This document shows, one piece after another, positions 1-5,920 of a DNA stretch of 6,697 bases. Below the pieces are notes generated by a model that had not been told where the DNA came from, made no database searches, and saw only the letters and a program-made list of their open reading frames with translations. Within the stretch, counting starts at the first letter, position 1. Each line of letters opens with the position of its first letter. A program made the translations under genes and the position numbers. The stretch covers positions 1 to 6,697 of the forward strand of contig CAMPGG010000194.1 in the NCBI GenBank assembly GCA_946885335.1. Direction: 5' to 3'. This stretch comes from an uncultured Chitinophagaceae bacterium (GTDB lineage Bacteria > Bacteroidota > Bacteroidia > Chitinophagales > Chitinophagaceae).

Positions 1-543
1 AAAAACCTGGAAGATGCCGGTATTGATCCGGGTAGTGTAACAAAGGTTTTATTAACCCATTTACATAAAGACCATGCTGGCGGTGTAGGCTTTCAAACAG
101 GGGATGGTCATACAAAACTAAGTTTGCCAAACGCAGTATATTATGTGCAGGAAAAGGAACTGGCATTTGCATTTGAAAAAGGTTTCTCTTCTTTTATTAC
201 GGAAGAATTGGAGGTTTTAAAAAATTCATCGCAGGTTATTTTATTAAATGAAGAAGAAGGACTGATTGATAATTATATTGAATACAAACACAGTGGCGGG
301 CACTCACCTTTTCACCAGGTATTCTGGATAAAAGAAGGATCTCAAACTATTTTTTTTGGAGGCGATGAAGCACCCCAGTATATGCAGATGAAAAATAAGT
401 TTGTAGCCAAGTACGATCATGATGGTAAAAAAGCGATGTTACTTAGGCAGGAATGGTGGCAAAAAGGACAGGAAGAAAACTGGACTTTTCTTTTTTATCA
501 TGATATTAAAAAACCAATATTTGAAGCGGGTAGCATAAAATAA
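1..543 (+). CDS. MBL-fold metallo-hydrolase, 5' truncated by the window edge
   Basis: The reading frame is open from the first base, giving 180 visible residues; the N-terminal part of the beta-lactamase fold lies outside the window. Visible metal-ligand candidates: THLHKDHAGG (H20, H22, D24, H25 of the visible part), GGHSPFH (H101), the bridging Asp in FFGGDEAPQ (D122) and a C-terminal His in FYHD (H167). This is the full ligand order of a dinuclear metallo-beta-lactamase-fold hydrolase of the glyoxalase II / lactonase type, so the enzyme is probably active. There is no visible signal peptide, but the true N-terminus is missing. The substrate cannot be told from sequence; 'beta-lactamase' refers to the fold, not to antibiotic resistance. 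A TTG codon at 124 could pose as a start but would delete the HxHxDH motif, so it is rejected. The gene converges on the minus-strand sigma operon. Confidence 0.9.
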   Translation, partial: KNLEDAGIDPGSVTKVLLTHLHKDHAGGVGFQTGDGHTKLSLPNAVYYVQEKELAFAFEKGFSSFITEELEVLKNSSQVILLNEEEGLIDNYIEYKHSGGHSPFHQVFWIKEGSQTIFFGGDEAPQYMQMKNKFVAKYDHDGKKAMLLRQEWWQKGQEENWTFLFYHDIKKPIFEAGSIK

Positions 544-572
544 AAAACGACCATCTCGTGGAGATGGCCGTT
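541..572 (-). terminator. Rho-independent terminator of the sigma-factor operon
   Basis: Arms 546-557 and 561-572 form a 12-bp stem with one A/C mismatch and a 3-nt loop (core CCATCTC-gtg-GAGATGG). Read on the minus strand it is followed directly by six T, then A and four T (positions 547 down to 537), as expected for termination of leftward transcripts. It starts about 44 nt after the stop of the last gene in that operon. On the plus strand no T-run follows, so it is a weaker candidate for ending the hydrolase transcript, although the hairpin itself could stabilise that 3' end. The T-tract overlaps the hydrolase stop codon (541-543). Confidence 0.8.
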
Positions 573-615
573 GCTGACTATTGAAAAACACCAATTATGA
601 AAAATTTTAATTGAG

Positions 616-1002
616 TTAAAAATTCTTTCCGCGTTTGTCACGTTGTTGTTTAAGCTGTCTTAGTTCCCGGATAAAAACCTCTTGTTGTTTGTAAACTTCG
701 TTACTTCTTTTTTCACCAATAATATCTTTAAATTCATTCCGGTAACGTAACCTGAGTTCAGCAACTTTTTGTTGCAATACAAGCCGGTCATTCCTGTTTT
801 CATTTAAAGTTTTCCGCCAGTCCTGGAAATAACGATAAAAAATAGGAGTGAATTTTTCAGCCTCCGCTTTAGAAAGGTTCATTCTTTTTTGGATGAACTC
901 ACTCATTTTTTCACGGATCTGTTCGTTTTGTCCTTCATCCTGGCTATAAGCGCCAAAAAAGGAGAAAACGGATAAACTACATATGAGTAAAAATTTTTTC
1001 AT
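616..1002 (-). CDS. Small secreted helical protein, Spy/CpxP-like ('sensor of ECF-type sigma factor' type)
   Basis: A 128-residue protein with a clear signal peptide: MKK start, hydrophobic stretch at residues 4-17, probable signal peptidase I cleavage after AYS (about residue 20). The mature part is almost all charged alpha-helix, rich in Arg, Lys, Glu and Gln. The segment at residues 41-58 (MNLSKAEAEKFTPIFYRY) resembles the helix of Spy/CpxP-like periplasmic proteins and of the Bacteroidota proteins annotated as sensors of ECF-type sigma factors, which have L-[TS]-x2-EA-x-KF-x-P. It is the third gene after an ECF sigma factor and a membrane protein, 9 nt behind the latter's stop, so it is surely cotranscribed. 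By analogy it may sense or chaperone misfolded envelope proteins and feed back on the membrane anti-sigma factor; this is inference. No Shine-Dalgarno sequence is visible; the leader is AT-rich, which is normal for the phylum. Confidence 0.75.
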   Translation of the reverse strand: MKKFLLICSLSVFSFFGAYSQDEGQNEQIREKMSEFIQKRMNLSKAEAEKFTPIFYRYFQDWRKTLNENRNDRLVLQQKVAELRLRYRNEFKDIIGEKRSNEVYKQQEVFIRELRQLKQQRDKRGKNF

Positions 1003-1011
1003 TTTATTATT

Positions 1012-1749
1012 TTAGTTCAGGATCAGGTCGCCATTGCTTTCTGAACCTGGCGTTTCGTTTAAGAATTCAATAATTTCCGAATCAGGTACATCTTCCATTA
1101 ATTCATTCATCTCGGCAGATTTAACCGGGTTCAATGTTTTAGGATCAATGGCGCTGGATTCAATATTTGCTAATTCTATAAAAGATTCCAGGTCATCGTT
1201 ACTGATCTTTTTTGTTTTTTGTTTCACCCATGCATAAGGATCTTCAATAGGATCTATACTGGTAGCCTGGTTAAAATACCAAACACCGCTAATAGCAATA
1301 AATCCAATAACGATTGCCGCCGCTGCATAACGCATCCAGCTTCTTGGACTGGAAATAGATATTACTTTTGCTTTTTCCTTTTCAGCTGCAGGCTGAATAT
1401 TTAAGTTGTCAAAATAAGTTTCCTTAACGGTATAAGGACTTTCTCTTTTAATACCGCTCAATAAAGAAGATAATCCTGCCAGTTCTTCATCCACACTAAC
1501 CTCTTTGGATTCTTTCACAAGAGACAGCATTTTTTGAGGAAAAGATTCAAAATAACCGGATTTAACTTGGTAAGTTTCAGGCAATTTTATTTTACCTGCT
1601 TCTTCATCAGCCGAAACTTTAAACAGCATCAGGATGGGCAGGTTTTCGAAATACCCATCCGGTACGCGATAAATTTGAGCAGGTTGATGTTCGAATAACA
1701 AACTGCCCATATTTTCTAACTCTTCTATTATTGATTGTTTACGTGCCAT
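1012..1749 (-). CDS. Single-pass membrane protein, probable anti-sigma factor with a repeated GYFE-type motif
   Basis: A 245-residue protein with no signal peptide, one transmembrane segment at about residues 141-158 preceded by basic residues (RSWMR), and an acidic C-terminal domain (160-245). With the positive-inside rule, residues 1-140 are cytoplasmic and the C-terminus periplasmic, the topology of a membrane anti-sigma factor. It follows the ECF sigma gene by 36 nt and precedes the secreted helical protein by 9 nt. It contains no cysteine, so the HxxxCxxC zinc anti-sigma motif is absent. Instead the cytoplasmic part has three copies of a motif: YRVPDGYFENLP (27-38), YQVKSGYFESFP (60-71) and YTVKETYFDNLN (106-117). 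Copies 1 and 3 are also preceded by similar helices (EELENMGSLL and EELAGLSSLL). The role as anti-sigma factor is inferred from gene order and topology; I recognise no named domain. Confidence 0.7.
   Translation of the reverse strand: MARKQSIIEELENMGSLLFEHQPAQIYRVPDGYFENLPILMLFKVSADEEAGKIKLPETYQVKSGYFESFPQKMLSLVKESKEVSVDEELAGLSSLLSGIKRESPYTVKETYFDNLNIQPAAEKEKAKVISISSPRSWMRYAAAAIVIGFIAISGVWYFNQATSIDPIEDPYAWVKQKTKKISNDDLESFIELANIESSAIDPKTLNPVKSAEMNELMEDVPDSEIIEFLNETPGSESNGDLILN
1399..1671 (-). repeat. Three protein-level repeats inside the putative anti-sigma gene
   Basis: Units encoded at 1636-1671, 1537-1572 and 1399-1434 share the pattern Y-x-V-x3-Y-F-[E/D]-[N/S]-[L/F]. Spacing is 33 residues from unit 1 to 2 and 46 from unit 2 to 3. 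The first and third units share a longer N-terminal helix, so the third and first may be the older duplication or the second may have lost its helix. The DNA copies are diverged, so this is an old protein repeat rather than a recent DNA duplication. Confidence 0.75.
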
Positions 1750-1785
1750 TTTACATAGTTTAGGACGTTTTTTAAGCCTAAAAGT

Positions 1786-2337
1786 TTAATGGTTCAGGAT
1801 ATAATCCTCTATTTTTTTAACTGCATGATGATAGCTGGCTTTTAAAGATCCCTCACTGGTTTCTAAAACCTGGCTCATTTCAGCATATGGCATTTCATCA
1901 TAATATCTGAGGTTGAATACGGCTCTCTGCTTTTCAGGCAATTGCTGGATGGCCAACTGAAGTTTCCATTCCAGTTTTTTACCATCAAAACCCTCATCTG
2001 CCTTGATTTTATTACTAAGCCCGGATTCAACATCGCTGAGGGAAACTGAAGTTCTTTTTTTCTGTTGTTCAATAAAAGTCAGGCTTTCGTTGGTCGCAAT
2101 GCGGTATAACCAGGTATATAATTGGCTGTCTTCCCTGAAATTAGCCAGTCCTTTCCAAACCCTGATAAAAACATTTTGTAATACATCATTGGCATCATCA
2201 TGGTCAACCACCATACGGCGGATATGCCAGTATAGTTTTTCCTGGTATTTTTTGATGATTGCTGTATAGGCCCGCTCTTTGGTTGCTTCTGTTTTAAATC
2301 CGGACAGCAATTCCGCATCGCTCATGGTGCTTTCCAT
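1786..2337 (-). CDS. ECF-type RNA polymerase sigma factor
   Basis: A 183-residue sigma-70 family protein with only regions 2 and 4, the ECF layout. Region 2 covers about residues 22-92 and contains the core-binding helix DDANDVLQNVFIRVWKGL and the -10-recognising stretch FREDSQLYTWLYRIATNES. Region 4 covers about 125-180, with LPEKQRAVFNLRYYDEMPY leading into the helix-turn-helix (about 148-175, AEMSQVLETSEGSLKASYHH). It would direct RNA polymerase to a small regulon and is probably held by the membrane protein encoded 36 nt downstream. The ATG at 2337 is taken as start; the ATG four codons later (2325) is equally possible, and no Shine-Dalgarno sequence decides between them. ECF factors often activate their own operon; I could not identify a convincing promoter in the AT-rich leader (2338-2419). 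Confidence 0.93.
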   Translation of the reverse strand: MESTMSDAELLSGFKTEATKERAYTAIIKKYQEKLYWHIRRMVVDHDDANDVLQNVFIRVWKGLANFREDSQLYTWLYRIATNESLTFIEQQKKRTSVSLSDVESGLSNKIKADEGFDGKKLEWKLQLAIQQLPEKQRAVFNLRYYDEMPYAEMSQVLETSEGSLKASYHHAVKKIEDYILNH

Positions 2338-2419
2338 TTACTAAGGTTTGGTTGATAGAATATAGGATCTGATGATTAATAATATTAATAATTAAGGCCC
2401 AAATTAAAATATTTTAAGC

Positions 2420-2455
2420 AAAAAAGCAGGCTGAGACTTTGCGCAACCTGCTTTT
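2420..2455 (-). terminator. Rho-independent terminator after the transketolase subunit gene
   Basis: Arms 2422-2433 and 2444-2455 pair over 12 bp on the minus-strand RNA (core GCAGG/CCTGC, one G-U pair), with a 10-nt loop. On the minus strand the stem runs into six T (2425 down to 2420). It lies about 18 nt past the transketolase stop codon. It separates this gene from the sigma operon, which therefore needs its own promoter in the 2338-2420 stretch. Confidence 0.85.
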
Positions 2456-2473
2456 CATGTTCATTTATGATGA

Positions 2474-3436
2474 TCAGTTATTGTTTTTGCGTTGCATCAC
2501 TTTTTCAGCAGCAGCTACAATATCAGGAACATCTAATCCATACTTTTTTAAAAGATCTGCAGGTGTGCCACTTTCTCCAAAAGTATCTTTGGTGCCAACA
2601 TATTCAATAGGTATGGGAAAATGTTTACTGGCACATTGACCAATAGCATCACCCAATCCACCAATTATATTATGTTCTTCTGCAGTAACAGCGCATTTTG
2701 TTTTGCGGATAGAATTCAGAACAGCTTCTTCATCCAAAGGTTTGATCGTGTGCATGTTGATCACTTCAACACTGATTCCTTTTTCTTCCAAAATAGCACC
2801 TGCCTGGATTGCGTTCCATACCAGGTGCCCGCAGGCAAAAATGGTAACATCGGTACCTTCAGAAAAATACTGGGCTTTACCGATTTTAAAATCTTCTTCT
2901 TTGGTAAAAATGGGCCATGCTGGCCGGCCGAAGCGTAAATAGACCGGTCCTTCATAATCTGCAATAGCTATGGTCGCAGCCTTGGTTTGATTATAATCGC
3001 ATGGAACGATCACGGTCATGCCAGGAAGCATTTTCATTAACCCGATATCTTCCAATATCTGGTGGGTGGCACCATCCTCACCCAAAGTAATACCGGCATG
3101 TGAGGCGCATATCTTTACATTTTTATTTGAATATGCAATGGATTGGCGGATCTGGTCATAAACCCTGCCTGTAGAAAAATTGGCAAAAGTGGTGGTAAAA
3201 GGGATTTTACCCCCGATGGTTAAACCAGCTGCAATGCCCATCATATTCGCTTCCGCAATGCCACATTGAAAAAACCGCTGGGGAAATTCCTTCATAAATT
3301 GATTTAGTTTCAATGAGCCTGCGAGGTCTGCTGTAAGTGCCACCACATTTTCATTTTTACGGGCAGCTTCCACAATACCATCACCAAAACCACTTCTTGT
3401 ATCTTTTTTTCCTGTAACCTGGATTTCCTTTAGCAT
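2474..3436 (-). CDS. Transketolase, C-terminal subunit (split enzyme)
   Basis: A 320-residue protein matching the second half of transketolase: pyrimidine-binding domain (about 12-175) and C-terminal transketolase domain (about 185-310). The catalytic Glu that activates thiamine diphosphate sits in CGIAEANM (E62); a further signature is HAGITLGEDGATHQ (about 113-126), followed by LRFGRP and by EEHNIIGGLGDAIG in the C-terminal domain. Transketolase moves two-carbon ketol units between sugar phosphates in the pentose phosphate pathway. The pyrophosphate-binding N-terminal half is absent here, so the protein should act with a separate N-terminal subunit encoded elsewhere. The ATG at 3436 is chosen: a TTG at 3472 would add 12 residues that do not resemble the family and lies within the probable -7 promoter element. 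It could in principle be another member of this family acting on a different ketose, but the motifs favour transketolase. Confidence 0.9.
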   Translation of the reverse strand: MLKEIQVTGKKDTRSGFGDGIVEAARKNENVVALTADLAGSLKLNQFMKEFPQRFFQCGIAEANMMGIAAGLTIGGKIPFTTTFANFSTGRVYDQIRQSIAYSNKNVKICASHAGITLGEDGATHQILEDIGLMKMLPGMTVIVPCDYNQTKAATIAIADYEGPVYLRFGRPAWPIFTKEEDFKIGKAQYFSEGTDVTIFACGHLVWNAIQAGAILEEKGISVEVINMHTIKPLDEEAVLNSIRKTKCAVTAEEHNIIGGLGDAIGQCASKHFPIPIEYVGTKDTFGESGTPADLLKKYGLDVPDIVAAAEKVMQRKNNN

Positions 3437-3469
3437 ATTCTTAAATAAATTATAATGTAAAATCAGCCG

Positions 3470-3477
3470 CAAAAGTA
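3470..3477 (-). promoter_or_regulatory. Bacteroidota-type -7 element before the transketolase gene
   Basis: The minus strand reads TACTTTTG, a perfect match to the TAnnTTTG -7 consensus of Bacteroidota housekeeping promoters, followed by C. The predicted transcript start lies near 3463, leaving a leader of about 25-30 nt to the ATG at 3436. I see no good -33 TTTG at the usual distance, which keeps confidence moderate. This suggests the gene can be transcribed separately from galE. Confidence 0.6.
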
Positions 3478-3539
3478 AAAGAAACTAATTGATTGCCGCT
3501 CACTCAATCTAATAGAAAATGATCGTGTAATTTTTAGGC

Positions 3540-4595
3540 TTAATTTAATTCAGCGGGTTTACCGTTAAATATCTTTTCATCCGTTTTTAATCTTTTTTCC
3601 CATTTCCATGCAGTAGACATCATATCTTCTAAATTATATTGGGGATGCCAGTTCAAAATTTCTTTTGCAGCGTTATTATTGGCATAAATGGCCACAACAT
3701 CACCTTCCCGCCTTGGACCGATCTCGTAATTTAATTTTTGCCCACTCACTTTTTCAAAAGCGGCTATGGCTTCTAAAACAGTAACACCTATGCCGGTGCC
3801 CAGGTTAAACACCTGGCTGGCAGGTGCTTTAGGGTTTGCTTTTAAATGATCCAATGATAACGTATGCGCATGGGCAATATCACTCACATGAATAAAATCC
3901 CGTACACAGGATCCATCCCTGGTGTCATAATCATTTCCAAAAACAGTCATTTTGGGCAATTTTCCAATGGCTGTTTGGGTAATGGCAGGCACCAGGTTTT
4001 GTGGGCGCCCGATGGGCATTTCACCAATCAGGTTTGTAGGATGCGCACCAACCGGGTTAAAATATCTTAATAAAATAAAACGGGTATCCGTTGTTTTGGC
4101 AAATTCGTTGATGATCTGTTCGCTCATTTGCTTGGTATAACCATAGGGCGATTCAGCTGGTTTGGCTTCGGTTGATTCTGTAACGGGCGTTTCATCCGGG
4201 TTGCCATAGACCGTGCAGGATGAAGAAAAAACAAAATAAGGCGTTTTAAATTCCTGTACACACTTCAATAAATTGATCAGGGAAACCAGGTTGTTTTCAA
4301 AATACATCAGTGGAAATTGCACCGATTCACCAACAGCTTTGTAAGCGGCAAAGTGAATGATACCTTCTATATCTTCATTTTCCTGGAAAATGGCAAACGT
4401 GTCATCGTAATTACAAAGATCAACTTTGTAATTTTTAACCTTAGTACCGGTAATTTTCTCAACGCCTTCTAAAATGATTGGATTCGATCGGGAATTATTA
4501 TCCACTGAAATTACTTCATAACCATTTTTAACAAGGTCTGCGAGTGTATGAGAACCGATATATCCACTTCCGCCGGTTACTAAAATCTTTGCCAT
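3540..4595 (-). CDS. galE: UDP-glucose 4-epimerase
   Basis: A 351-residue extended short-chain dehydrogenase/reductase. The N-terminal Rossmann NAD-binding motif is GGSGYIG (residues 8-14); the NAD/substrate motif HFAAYKAVGES (81-91) follows. The catalytic Ser is in FSSSCTVYG (S126) and the YxxxK pair is Y151/K155 in YGYTK. The RREGD substrate-binding stretch is at 295-299. The enzyme interconverts UDP-glucose and UDP-galactose in the cytoplasm, for the Leloir pathway and for galactose in surface polysaccharides. Length and motifs agree with intact GalE. The position equivalent to E. coli Tyr299 is Ile303, which bears on acceptance of N-acetylated sugars. It starts 52 nt after pit; a weak terminator between them suggests at least partly independent expression. 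No other galactose or polysaccharide gene is adjacent. Confidence 0.95.
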   Translation of the reverse strand: MAKILVTGGSGYIGSHTLADLVKNGYEVISVDNNSRSNPIILEGVEKITGTKVKNYKVDLCNYDDTFAIFQENEDIEGIIHFAAYKAVGESVQFPLMYFENNLVSLINLLKCVQEFKTPYFVFSSSCTVYGNPDETPVTESTEAKPAESPYGYTKQMSEQIINEFAKTTDTRFILLRYFNPVGAHPTNLIGEMPIGRPQNLVPAITQTAIGKLPKMTVFGNDYDTRDGSCVRDFIHVSDIAHAHTLSLDHLKANPKAPASQVFNLGTGIGVTVLEAIAAFEKVSGQKLNYEIGPRREGDVVAIYANNNAAKEILNWHPQYNLEDMMSTAWKWEKRLKTDEKIFNGKPAELN

Positions 4596-4599
4596 TCCA

Positions 4600-4623
4600 T
4601 TTGTTGTTTAGATTCACAACAAA
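4600..4623 (-). repeat. Perfect 8-bp inverted repeat in the galE leader
   Basis: TTTGTTGT (4600-4607) and ACAACAAA (4616-4623) are perfect inverted copies around an 8-nt loop. On the minus strand the hairpin ends 4 nt before the galE ATG. It is AT-rich with only two G-C pairs and no T-run after it, so it is not a terminator; it could be a weak translational hairpin or an operator. It shares three bases with the T-tract of the preceding terminator. Confidence 0.4.
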
Positions 4624-4644
4624 AATGAGTAAATATTTTTACTC
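4621..4644 (-). terminator. Candidate terminator of the phosphate transport operon
   Basis: Arms 4627-4633 (GAGTAAA) and 4638-4644 (TTTACTC) form a perfect 7-bp stem with a 4-nt loop. On the minus strand it begins 3 nt after the pit stop codon and is followed by A and five T. Position and T-tract fit a rho-independent terminator; the low-GC stem makes it weak, so readthrough into galE is likely. Confidence 0.5.
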
Positions 4645-4647
4645 TGC

Positions 4648-5859
4648 TTAGAAAAATAAATTGACAATAAAGTAAACACCGGCAGCTAGTAAAGCACTTA
4701 CCGGGATGGTAAGTATCCAGGCCCATAAAAGATTTACCGTAACGCCCCAACGCACGGCGGAAAGTCGTTTGGTAGCGCCAACTCCAATAATTGCACCGGT
4801 AATGGTATGTGTAGTACTAACCGGAATTTTAAGCGCCTCTGTTACAAATAAAGTAACGGCACCGGCTGTTTCAGCCGCAACACCTTCGAAAGGAGTAACC
4901 TTGGTAATGCGGGTGCCCATGGTTTTAATGATCTTCCATCCACCGCTTAATGTACCTAGTGATATGGCTGTATAACAGGCCAATGGAACCCATACCGGCA
5001 TTTGATCAAAGTCAGTAATGGAACCGCGGGCAATTAATGCCGCCGTAATAATTCCCATTACTTTTTGCGCATCGTTTCCTCCATGACCAATACTAAAGGC
5101 AGCAGATGAAACCAATTGTAAACGTTTGAACCATTTGTTTGCCCGGTGAACATTCAGTGAATTGAGAAAAAGTGTGAATACAGCCATAACCGAAATGATA
5201 AAGGCCAATAAAATCCATTTGAAATTTTTGCTGTAGAAGATCAATTGATTAAAATAACTTTCATAATGTGTATTGGCGGCCAGTACTTCCCGGTTAAATT
5301 CCAGGCTTAGGGCTAAAAAGATCGCCACTATTAATAATATGGAAAAGGCAATAACTTTTGGCAGGATGCCTTTACTGAATGAATGGATAAACCAAAGCGA
5401 AATGATAAAAGCCATCACCATACCTACAATAGGAGCAAGGAAAATAAAAGCACCGGTCTTTAAAATAACGGAAGCGTTTACAGCGCTAAAACCGGCACTG
5501 GCCAAACCTGCACCTGCAAATCCGCCAATTAATGTATGGGAAGATGATGAAGGAATACCATACCACCAGGTTAGCAGGTTCCATAATATGGCTGCTATCA
5601 GGCCAGAAAATATGACGATCAGCATTTGCTGGCCATTAACTATTTCCGGTTTAACTGTTTTGGCAACGGTATCTGCTACGCCATGATCTTTAAAAATAAA
5701 AAATGCGGCAAAATTGAAAACGGCCGCCCATAAAACCGCCTGGAATGGGGTTAATACTTTGGTTGAAACAACTGTTGCAATGGAATTAGCGGCATCATGA
5801 AAGCCATTAATATAATCGAAGATCAATGCCAGTGCAATAATGATGATCAAAAAATTCAT
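4648..5859 (-). CDS. pit: Inorganic phosphate transporter, PiT family
   Basis: A 403-residue polytopic inner-membrane protein with about ten to twelve hydrophobic segments. It shows the two inverted PiT half-signatures: GFHDAANSIATVVSTK (19-34) with GIPSSSSHTLIGG (101-113) in the first half, and SIGHGGNDAQKVMG (256-269) with IPVSTTHTITGAIIGVG (345-361) in the second. These carry the conserved Asn/Asp and Ser/Thr residues of the cation-phosphate site. PiT proteins import phosphate, usually as a metal-phosphate complex, with H+ or Na+; the ion cannot be told here. The protein appears complete, with a cytoplasmic or loop region at about 187-213 between the halves. It follows a DUF47 gene by 61 nt, the usual partner pairing. 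A 13-bp inverted repeat occupies that spacer and ends 5 nt before this ATG, where no Shine-Dalgarno sequence is present. Confidence 0.95.
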   Translation of the reverse strand: MNFLIIIIALALIFDYINGFHDAANSIATVVSTKVLTPFQAVLWAAVFNFAAFFIFKDHGVADTVAKTVKPEIVNGQQMLIVIFSGLIAAILWNLLTWWYGIPSSSSHTLIGGFAGAGLASAGFSAVNASVILKTGAFIFLAPIVGMVMAFIISLWFIHSFSKGILPKVIAFSILLIVAIFLALSLEFNREVLAANTHYESYFNQLIFYSKNFKWILLAFIISVMAVFTLFLNSLNVHRANKWFKRLQLVSSAAFSIGHGGNDAQKVMGIITAALIARGSITDFDQMPVWVPLACYTAISLGTLSGGWKIIKTMGTRITKVTPFEGVAAETAGAVTLFVTEALKIPVSTTHTITGAIIGVGATKRLSAVRWGVTVNLLWAWILTIPVSALLAAGVYFIVNLFF

Positions 5860-5864
5860 ACAGG

Positions 5865-5919
5865 CAATTTGAAAATGTGGGAATTGAAAAATTTACTGGT
5901 CAACTTCATTTTCAAATTG
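5865..5919 (-). repeat. Perfect 13-bp inverted repeat in the DUF47-pit spacer
   Basis: CAATTTGAAAATG (5865-5877) and CATTTTCAAATTG (5907-5919) are exact inverted copies separated by 29 nt, together filling nearly all of the 61-nt spacer. On the minus-strand transcript the hairpin begins 1 nt after the DUF47 stop and ends 5 nt before the pit ATG. No T-tract follows, so it is not a standard terminator. A third related segment, TTTTTCAATT on the minus strand (5883-5892), lies in the loop and could pair with the upstream arm with one bulge, giving an alternative fold. Confidence 0.7.
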
Positions 5920-5920
5920 G

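Noticed and set aside
124..543. Complete 139-residue protein starting at TTG 124
   Set aside because: The same frame is open back to position 1 and includes the HxHxDH metal motif upstream of the TTG; the gene is truncated by the window, not short.
973..1002. Cys8 of the small secreted protein as a lipobox
   Set aside because: The Cys is only eight residues in, within the hydrophobic core and preceded by LLI; an ordinary signal peptidase I site after AYS fits better.
1750..1785. TTTAGG/CCTAAA stem between the sigma and anti-sigma genes
   Set aside because: Only 6 bp with a 12-nt loop and no T-tract; too weak to call an attenuator.
2400..2407. TTAATTTG on the minus strand as a -7 element for the sigma operon
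   Set aside because: One mismatch at the otherwise conserved A and no -33 element at a suitable distance; a TTTG sits only 11 bp upstream, inside the preceding terminator's T-tract. ECF autoregulation may use a different promoter that I cannot identify.
2621..2942. Two overlapping plus-strand open frames (105 and 79 codons) opposite the transketolase gene
   Set aside because: Antisense to conserved catalytic coding sequence; no promoter, no family resemblance.
3491..3509. GATTG/CAATC inverted repeat after galE as a terminator
   Set aside because: Only 5 bp, 9-nt loop, and no uninterrupted T-run follows on the minus strand.
5273..5686. 137-codon open frame on the plus strand opposite pit
   Set aside because: It lies entirely antisense to a well-supported PiT transporter, its translation has no recognisable family or membrane/secretory feature, and such shadow frames are common opposite long genes.
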